Shown: in pieces, positions 57,447 through 64,000 of the stretch
Layout of the letters: each line of letters starts with the position of its first letter
Numbering within the stretch: position 1 is the stretch's first letter
From: Sphingomonas sp. KRR8
GTDB lineage: Bacteria; Pseudomonadota; Alphaproteobacteria; Sphingomonadales; Sphingomonadaceae
DNA length: 64,000 bases
Direction of reading: 5' to 3'
NCBI RefSeq assembly: GCF_023559245.1
Contig: NZ_CP097462.1
Coordinates: forward strand, 1,674,001-1,738,000
Notes under the pieces: generated by a model
The model's input: only the letters and a program-made list of their open reading frames with translations
What the model was told of the DNA's origin: nothing
Databases searched by the model: none
Translations under genes and position numbers: made by a program

Positions 57447-58004
57447 ATGAGCCGCCGCATTGTCGCCATCGGTGGAACGATCAAGCCTGGCAGCAGCACG
57501 GAGCGGGCGCTCGCCATCAGCGCCGCCGCCGCTGCCGACGAAGGCGCGGAGGTGATCACGTTCGATGGCGCCTACATGGCCGGACTGCCGCATTATCGCG
57601 CTCCCGACTGGACGGAACAGCACGGCCGGGAGCTGATCGAGGCAGTACGCGCCGCAGACGGGGTCATCCTAGCCAGCCCAGGTTATCACGGCACCATATC
57701 GGGCATGGTCAAGAACGCGATCGACTATCTGGAAGAGCTTGCCCAAGATCGCCGGCCATACCTCGACGGTCGCCCGGTGGGCTTGATCGTTACCGCATTC
57801 GGGCATCAGGCGGCGAACAGCGGAATGACAACCCTGCGCACCATTGCGCACGCACTGCGCGGCTGGCCGACACCCTTCGGCGCCGCGATCAAGACCGGAC
57901 CCGGAAGCTTCCACGAAAATGGGACCTGCCTCGATCCCAGCATTCAAGGCCAGCTCGAACTGGTCGGACGCCAGGTCGCACAGGCCGCGGAGCGCTTCGC
58001 ATGA
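57447..58004 (+). CDS. NAD(P)H-dependent FMN reductase (SsuE/SmoA-type partner)
   Basis: 185 residues with a flavodoxin-like fold. The N-terminal phosphate-binding loop is GGTIKPGSSTERAL, and the flavin-binding loop is SPGYHGTISGMVKNAIDYLEE. Such enzymes reduce free FMN and pass FMNH2 to an LLM-class monooxygenase. Only one such monooxygenase is in the locus, so this is its likely partner. The start is preceded by GGGAG. The stop overlaps the RibB-like start by 4 bases (ATGA). Confidence 0.88.
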   Translation: MSRRIVAIGGTIKPGSSTERALAISAAAAADEGAEVITFDGAYMAGLPHYRAPDWTEQHGRELIEAVRAADGVILASPGYHGTISGMVKNAIDYLEELAQDRRPYLDGRPVGLIVTAFGHQAANSGMTTLRTIAHALRGWPTPFGAAIKTGPGSFHENGTCLDPSIQGQLELVGRQVAQAAERFA

Positions 58005-58591
58005 GCGAACTTGCATCTCATCTGGCCTCTGGCGGACTGGTGATCCTGGCCGGCGACGCGTTTCGCGGCGGCGACCTAGATCTGGCCGCTGCGGCTAGCC
58101 GGATCACTCCCGACACCATCGCCTTCATGGCCCGCCACGCTCGTGGGCTCATCTGCCTTGGCCTGAGCGCACGGCGCGCAGCCGAACTCGGCATCGAGCT
58201 TCAACAAAGAGAGCAGCATGGCAGCAGCGGGCGACCGTTCGGTCAGTCCATCGAGGCTAGTGAAGGTGTCTCCACCGGGATCAGTGCTGCCGATCGGGCC
58301 CGGACGATCAGCGTCGCGGTCGATCCCAGCAAAGGGCCTGCTGACCTGGTTTCACCTGGGCACATCTTTCCGCTGATCGCAGACCCAGGCGGACCGACCA
58401 AACGGCTGTCCACTCTCGAAGCTGGGCTGGCCATCGTCGAAGCCGCAGGGCTGGGCGATGGGGTGGTCCTCTGCGCCGTGCTGAGAGAGGATGGAAGCAT
58501 GGCCCGCTTGAACGAGGTGACCGAGTGGGCCGCCGTCCAGTCCATCCCCATCGTCGACATCGGCACCTGGGTGGCGGAGCATAAGCAGTGA
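58001..58591 (+). CDS. RibB-like protein lacking the metal-binding residues
   Basis: 196 residues clearly homologous to 3,4-dihydroxy-2-butanone-4-phosphate synthase, which makes the four-carbon unit of riboflavin. Family segments kept are GGDLDLAAAASRITPDTIAFMARHARGLICLGLS, STGISAADRARTI and SPGHIFPLIADPGG. However, the acidic EDRE-like loop that binds Mg2+ reads AGDAFRGGD (residues 17-25), and the GHTEA motif reads STLEA (137-141), so the catalytic Glu and His ligands are missing. It may be a flavin-related pseudoenzyme or have a new activity. It is coupled to the FMN reductase, which ties it to the flavin-dependent step. Confidence 0.8.
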   Translation: MSELASHLASGGLVILAGDAFRGGDLDLAAAASRITPDTIAFMARHARGLICLGLSARRAAELGIELQQREQHGSSGRPFGQSIEASEGVSTGISAADRARTISVAVDPSKGPADLVSPGHIFPLIADPGGPTKRLSTLEAGLAIVEAAGLGDGVVLCAVLREDGSMARLNEVTEWAAVQSIPIVDIGTWVAEHKQ

Positions 58592-58628
58592 TGGGTTCAC
58601 CAAGAAAGCAATTTCTGGCTGCCCCCCA

Positions 58629-59669
58629 GTGAGCAGGAGCGCTCTGGTCAAGCCGGCCAGCGGTTCAGCATGGTCGCTCCTGCCAGGCCTGCTTCTGTGC
58701 GTGGCGGTTGGTGTCGCCGCAGCATTGCTGGGGCTTCTCGAAGCGAGGCTGTTCGGCCGCGCCTGGCTTGAACCACTGGTAATCGCCATCCTGCTCGGGA
58801 TGTTACTCGCGAATAGCTGGGGCGTGCCGCGGAGCCTGCAGCCAGGCATACGGTTCGGCGCCAAGACGGTACTCGACATTGCCGTCGCACTGCTCGGGGC
58901 GACGCTCAGCATCGCTGCACTCGAAACCCTTGGAGCAGTAGCGGTTCTGATGATCGCCGCGATGGTCTTCGTGGCGCTTGCCGGCGGATTCTTGCTTGGC
59001 CGGATGTTCGGCCTCAATCGCCGGCTCGCCATGCTGATCTCGGCTGGAAACGCGATCTGCGGGAACAGCGCCATCGCTGCGGTCGCCCCGATCATCGGTG
59101 CCGACGAGGAGGAAATCGCCGCCGCCATCTCGCTCACGGCGCTGCTCGGCGTCGTCACGGTACTCCTTCTGCCAATCGCTGTTTACGTCTTTTCCCTGCC
59201 ATTGCCCCGCTACGCACTGTTGAGCGGACTTACCGTCTATGCCGTGCCGCAGGTGATCGCCGCGGCCGCGCCATTCGGGACCGCCACGGTCACCCTGGCG
59301 ACATTCGTGAAGCTTGCCCGGGTGTTGATGCTCGGGCCGCTTACTCTCCTCTTGTCCTTGCTCGCTCCCCACTTCGCTGACCCGGAGAAAGCACAATCGT
59401 ACAAGGCACGGCCGCGCCTGTTCCTGCCTTGGTTCATCCTCGCTTTCCTTGCTTTGGCCGTGTGCCGCTGGACCGGCCTCATTGGGCCGGCGCTGGCGCA
59501 GCCTCTGGGGCTCGCGTCCAACTGGCTGGCGGTCGTGGCCATGGCGGGGCTGGGCTTCGGCGTTCGCCTGAAGAGCCTGAGTGAGGTCGGCCCGCGCGTG
59601 GCCGGTGCGACGATTCTCGTCAACGCCATGATGGCCTGCCTCGCACTGGGCATGCTTGCGCTGCTGTAA
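58629..59669 (+). CDS. YeiH-family putative sulfate/sulfite exporter
   Basis: 346 residues with about 10 or 11 membrane helices. The start is GTG, 37 bases after the RibB-like stop. The YeiH/UPF0324 pattern is visible: ILLGMLLANSWG, FGAKTVLDIAVALLGATLS, ISAGNAICGNSAIAAVAPIIGADEEE and AMAGLGFGVRLKSL. The family is annotated as putative sulfate exporters, without direct biochemical proof of substrate for most members. In this locus a sulfite or sulfate exporter makes sense, because desulfonation of sulfoquinovose releases sulfite. Confidence 0.87.
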   Translation: MSRSALVKPASGSAWSLLPGLLLCVAVGVAAALLGLLEARLFGRAWLEPLVIAILLGMLLANSWGVPRSLQPGIRFGAKTVLDIAVALLGATLSIAALETLGAVAVLMIAAMVFVALAGGFLLGRMFGLNRRLAMLISAGNAICGNSAIAAVAPIIGADEEEIAAAISLTALLGVVTVLLLPIAVYVFSLPLPRYALLSGLTVYAVPQVIAAAAPFGTATVTLATFVKLARVLMLGPLTLLLSLLAPHFADPEKAQSYKARPRLFLPWFILAFLALAVCRWTGLIGPALAQPLGLASNWLAVVAMAGLGFGVRLKSLSEVGPRVAGATILVNAMMACLALGMLALL

Positions 59670-59756
59670 GCCGCGCTTCGAATCCAGACGGCAGATGGTC
59701 CCCGCTCCGTAGATTTGCGGATGGTTGGCCACAGCGATGATCAGCAAGGATCACCT

Positions 59757-59800
59757 AGCCTTCCGGGAAGCGGTCCTCCCCAGCCCCGCTCCGGAAGGCT
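59757..59800. repeat. long inverted repeat upstream of the L,D-transpeptidase gene
   Basis: AGCCTTCCGG (59757-59766) pairs with CCGGAAGGCT (59791-59800). Inside, AGCGG (59769-59773) pairs with CCGCT (59786-59790), with a 2-base bulge and a 12-base loop. It lies 27 bases before the L,D-transpeptidase ATG. No T-run follows on either strand, so it is a possible RNA hairpin rather than an obvious terminator. Confidence 0.5.
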
Positions 59801-59827
59801 CCGTCTACGAATTACTGGTATTGCGCC

Positions 59828-60820
59828 ATGTTGCGAGTGCTTGCCGCCACGATCCTGCTGCTGAACGCGACGGCATTCGCGGCCCCCTCGCAGAGGGTGC
59901 ACCCCACGATGGGCTCGATCGCCGACGCAGTGGCGGGACTGCACCCGGGCGAGTTTGTCTGGGAGCCGCAGGCAGCGCCGCAAGGGCCGCTGCTGCTGGT
60001 TGTCAGCCTGCCCACTCAGCGCGCGGTCCTCTTCCGCAACGGCGTGCCGATTGCAGCCTCCACGATCTCCAGCGGTCGCGAGGGTCGCGAAACGCCGACA
60101 GGCGTGTTCACCATATTGGAGAAGCAGGTGGAGCATCGCTCTTCCACCTATGACAACGCGCCCATGCCCTTCATGCAGCGGCTCACCTGGCGCGGAGTCG
60201 CACTGCATGCGGGTAACCTGCCGGGCTATCCGGCTTCTCACGGCTGCATTCGCCTGCCCAAGGAGTTCGCCAAGCTGCTGTACGGGACAACTCGGCTGGG
60301 CATGACGGTGGTCGTGACAAGTCGCGCTGCAATTCCGCGGGTGGCGCCGACGCCCGCACTTGCGCTCGCTGGAGGAGACCATGAGATCGCGTCAACTTCG
60401 GTCACCTGGACTCCCGAGCGGTCACCTACGGGACCGGTGTCGATCGTGGTCAGTACGCGTGACGGCCGCGCTGTGGTGCTGCGCGATGGAATCGAGATCG
60501 GATCGGCTCCGGTGACGATGGATGCACCGGTTGCTGGGAGCTGGGTTTACCTGCTGCGCAGCGTCGACTCGGCCGGACAGCATTGGATCCGCCTGGGCCT
60601 TGGGGAAGACGAACCGAGCAGTGAAGTCGAGCGCGCGGAATGGGCACGGTTCCGTGCTCCCGACGAGTTTCGCCGGGCTGTTGCCGGGATCGTCGCCCCT
60701 GGCACCTCCATCGTGGTCACGGCTGACAGCCTGCGGGCGGGCGCAACTGGTTCCGCTCTCACGGTGCTGGACGATGGGGCGGCGCCGGACGGGTCGCTGA
60801 AGGACAAGAAACACCAGTAA
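59828..60820 (+). CDS. L,D-transpeptidase (YkuD domain)
   Basis: 330 residues. Signal peptide (about 1-18), YkuD catalytic domain (about 55-165) with the signature [18 protein letters not shown], where the Cys is the nucleophile. A C-terminal region (about 200-320) of unknown fold ends in a Lys-rich tail. L,D-transpeptidases make 3-3 cross-links in peptidoglycan or attach proteins to it. The hairpin at 59757-59800 lies just upstream. Confidence 0.9.
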   Translation: MLRVLAATILLLNATAFAAPSQRVHPTMGSIADAVAGLHPGEFVWEPQAAPQGPLLLVVSLPTQRAVLFRNGVPIAASTISSGREGRETPTGVFTILEKQVEHRSSTYDNAPMPFMQRLTWRGVALHAGNLPGYPASHGCIRLPKEFAKLLYGTTRLGMTVVVTSRAAIPRVAPTPALALAGGDHEIASTSVTWTPERSPTGPVSIVVSTRDGRAVVLRDGIEIGSAPVTMDAPVAGSWVYLLRSVDSAGQHWIRLGLGEDEPSSEVERAEWARFRAPDEFRRAVAGIVAPGTSIVVTADSLRAGATGSALTVLDDGAAPDGSLKDKKHQ

Positions 60821-60897
60821 GGGCAAAACCTTATCGCAACCTACTGCGACATTGCCGCACACCCCGACCCGACAGTTCAACAGGAACGGAGATAGTC

Positions 60898-61920
60898 ATG
60901 CCAAGCACGATGAAGGCTGCCGTCGTCCATGCCTTTGGCGAGCCGCTACGGATCGAGCAGGTCGCCATTCCTCAGCCCGGCCCAGGCGAAGTCCTGGTCA
61001 AGGTCGTAGCGAGCGGGGTCTGCCATACGGATCTTCATGCCGCCCGAGGCGACTGGCCCGTCAAGCCGTCGCTCCCCTTCATTCCCGGTCATGAAGGCGT
61101 TGGTGTCGTCGCTGCCGTAGGCGCCGGCGTGACTTGGGTAAAGGAGGGCGACGCAGTCGGCGTGCCCTGGCTCCACGATGCCTGCGGGCGTTGCACCTAT
61201 TGCACCACCGGTTGGGAGACACTGTGCGAGGCACAGCACAACACCGGCTATGGCGTGAACGGCGGCTTTGCCGAATATGTGTTGGCGAAGGCCGACTACG
61301 TCGGGCACCTGCCGGCCAACGTCGACTTCGATGCGATCGCGCCGATCCTGTGTGCCGGCGTGACGACCTACAAGGGGCTGAAGGAAACCGAAGCCCGTGC
61401 AGGCGAGTGGGTAGCCATCTCGGGCATCGGCGGGCTGGGCCATGTCGCCGTGCAATATGCCAAGTCCATGGGCTTTCATGTCGCAGCGCTCGACGTGGAC
61501 GAAACCAAGCTGGCGCTTGCCCGCCGCCTGGGCGCGGACGTCGCCGTCAACTGCAGCCATACGGGCGCGGTCGAGCGGCTAATCGAAGAGACCGGGGGTA
61601 TGCACGGGGTGCTCGTCACCGCCGTATCGACGGCGGCGTTCGGCCAGGCGCTCGGGATCGTTCGCCGCCGTGGCACGGTGGCGCTTGTCGGTCTTCCGCC
61701 CGGCGACTTCCCGACGCCAATCTTCCCTGTGGTGCTGAAGCGGATCACCGTGCGCGGGTCGATCGTCGGCACGCGCCAGGACCTCGCCGAGGCAATCGCC
61801 TTTGCGGTGGAGGGCAAGGTGAAGGCGAACGTCACGGTCGAACCGCTCGAAGCCGTAAACGACGTTTTCGCGCGAATGGCGGCCGGCCAGATCGAGGGCC
61901 GGGTCGTGCTCCGCCCGTAA
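60898..61920 (+). CDS. adhP: zinc-dependent alcohol dehydrogenase (AdhP-like)
   Basis: 340 residues of the medium-chain dehydrogenase family. Catalytic zinc ligands appear in [10 protein letters not shown] and IPGHEGVG, structural zinc ligands in [15 protein letters not shown], and the NAD-binding loop in [14 protein letters not shown]. Length and motifs match bacterial class I propanol-preferring dehydrogenases. It is followed 74 bases later by a CoA-transferase, so the two may act together in alcohol and acetate metabolism; this is inference. Confidence 0.93.
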   Translation: MPSTMKAAVVHAFGEPLRIEQVAIPQPGPGEVLVKVVASGVCHTDLHAARGDWPVKPSLPFIPGHEGVGVVAAVGAGVTWVKEGDAVGVPWLHDACGRCTYCTTGWETLCEAQHNTGYGVNGGFAEYVLAKADYVGHLPANVDFDAIAPILCAGVTTYKGLKETEARAGEWVAISGIGGLGHVAVQYAKSMGFHVAALDVDETKLALARRLGADVAVNCSHTGAVERLIEETGGMHGVLVTAVSTAAFGQALGIVRRRGTVALVGLPPGDFPTPIFPVVLKRITVRGSIVGTRQDLAEAIAFAVEGKVKANVTVEPLEAVNDVFARMAAGQIEGRVVLRP

Positions 61921-61985
61921 TAGCCTTGGTCCAAAAGACGAGGCAGCCACTGCGCTTTCTAGTCGTTCAACGTCATACCTTCTGA

Positions 61986-63512
<1,527 letters not shown>

Positions 63513-63529
63513 CGCTGGCGAGGACGCGT

Positions 63530-64000
63530 TCAGTCGACGGATGCGATCCGGCCGTCGAGCATGGCGACCCGAACATCCGACTGAGCCGCAATGTTGAGAT
63601 CGTGCGTCACGCAAACGACGGAGCGTCCTTCGTCGTGAGCGAGTGACCTCATGATCTCGAGGACCCGGTCGGAATTCTTGCTGTCGAGGTTGCCGGTTGG
63701 CTCATCAGCCAGGATGAGCTTGGGACTGTTCGCCAGCGCGCGTGCAATGGCCACCCGCTGACGCTCGCCACCCGAGAGCTTCTCGGGCGTGGAGTCCTCC
63801 CGTCCCGCCAGGTCCATTGAGGCGAGCAGCGCATGCGCGCGCTCCTCTGCTTCCGCGGCGTCCAGCTTTCCTAGCCGCAACATGGGCAGAAGCACATTCT
63901 GCAACGCCGTGAACTCCGGCAACAGGAAGTGGAACTGGAATACAAAGCCGAAGCTCGCGAGGCGCAGCGCCGCTCGCTCGTCTCCATCGAGTGGATCCAC
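63530..64000 (-). CDS. LolD-like ABC transporter ATP-binding protein (3' part)
   Basis: 156 residues visible; the Walker A region lies past the window end. The Q-loop reads FGFVFQFHFLLPEFTALQNVLLPML, the form typical of the LolD/MacB group. The signature LSGGERQRVAIARALANSPKLILADEPTGNLDS and the H-loop THDLN follow. LolD powers release of lipoproteins from the inner membrane with LolCE; the partner gene would be beyond the window. Confidence 0.87.
   Translation of the reverse strand: MDPLDGDERAALRLASFGFVFQFHFLLPEFTALQNVLLPMLRLGKLDAAEAEERAHALLASMDLAGREDSTPEKLSGGERQRVAIARALANSPKLILADEPTGNLDSKNSDRVLEIMRSLAHDEGRSVVCVTHDLNIAAQSDVRVAMLDGRIASVD

Noticed and set aside
58001..58591. Calling the RibB-like gene a working 3,4-dihydroxy-2-butanone-4-phosphate synthase
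   Set aside because: The metal-binding acidic loop and the His of the GHTEA motif are missing.

Overview
This is a GC-rich (roughly two-thirds G+C), gene-dense chromosomal window from an alphaproteobacterium. It most likely comes from a member of the Sphingomonadaceae. The signs are the gene order nadD-rsfS-rlmH-envC-ctpA-dsbB-coq7, a COQ7-type ubiquinone hydroxylase, an UrcA-family protein, two TonB-dependent receptors, a subclass B3 metallo-beta-lactamase, and a LexA box of the alphaproteobacterial GTTC-N7-GTTC type. No rRNA, CRISPR array, insertion sequence or prophage was seen. One tRNA gene (tRNA-Pro, GGG) is present.

Region 1 (1-10.2 kb): the 3' part of ftsH ends at a hairpin terminator that overlaps the ribosome-binding site of the next gene. 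Two tandem paralogous secreted small proteins follow, then a DUF3667 protein, then the housekeeping run nadD, rsfS, rlmH, envC-like, ctpA, dsbB, coq7, and three proteins of unknown role, two of them membrane proteins. Region 2 (10.2-13 kb): a radical-SAM protein and a UdgX-type uracil-DNA-binding protein form a two-gene operon. Its -10 region overlaps a perfect LexA box and its mRNA is predicted to be leaderless, so it looks like an SOS-controlled DNA repair unit. Region 3 (13-29.6 kb): a Fur-box-linked siderophore receptor, the minus-strand run dciA - DsbA-like lipoprotein - smc - cytochrome P450, then mutY, nudC, a membrane cytochrome c, a LOG-family protein, creD, a dienelactone hydrolase and ligA. 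Region 4 (29.6-47.9 kb): an UrcA-family gene, an SDR / B3 metallo-beta-lactamase / prmA overlapping set, a soluble chemoreceptor, sdhCDA (no sdhB), recN, bamD, yajC-secD-secF, tRNA-Pro, hslVU, an esterase and a phospholipase-D-like protein.

Region 5 (48.2-59.7 kb) is the accessory highlight. It is an apparently complete oxidative sulfoquinovose (plant sulfolipid sugar) utilisation locus. A GH31 sulfoquinovosidase with the residues K260/E285/R298/W301/Y507 and catalytic D404/D471 is translationally coupled to a LacI regulator, an aldo-keto reductase and a flavin-dependent monooxygenase. Around these lie a TonB-dependent receptor, an MFS permease, an NAD(P)H:FMN reductase, a RibB-like protein that has lost its metal-binding residues, and a YeiH-family anion exporter. 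In the proposed scheme, sulfoquinovosides enter through the receptor and permease and are hydrolysed to sulfoquinovose. FMNH2 from the reductase drives C-S bond cleavage by the monooxygenase to sulfite plus 6-oxo-glucose, the aldo-keto reductase gives glucose, and the exporter removes sulfite or sulfate. Two similar TGACA-type sites upstream of the glycosidase/receptor and permease/reductase promoters are candidate LacI operators.

Region 6 (59.8-64 kb): an L,D-transpeptidase, a zinc alcohol dehydrogenase, an acetyl-CoA hydrolase/succinate CoA-transferase, and the 3' part of a LolD-like ABC ATPase running off the window end.
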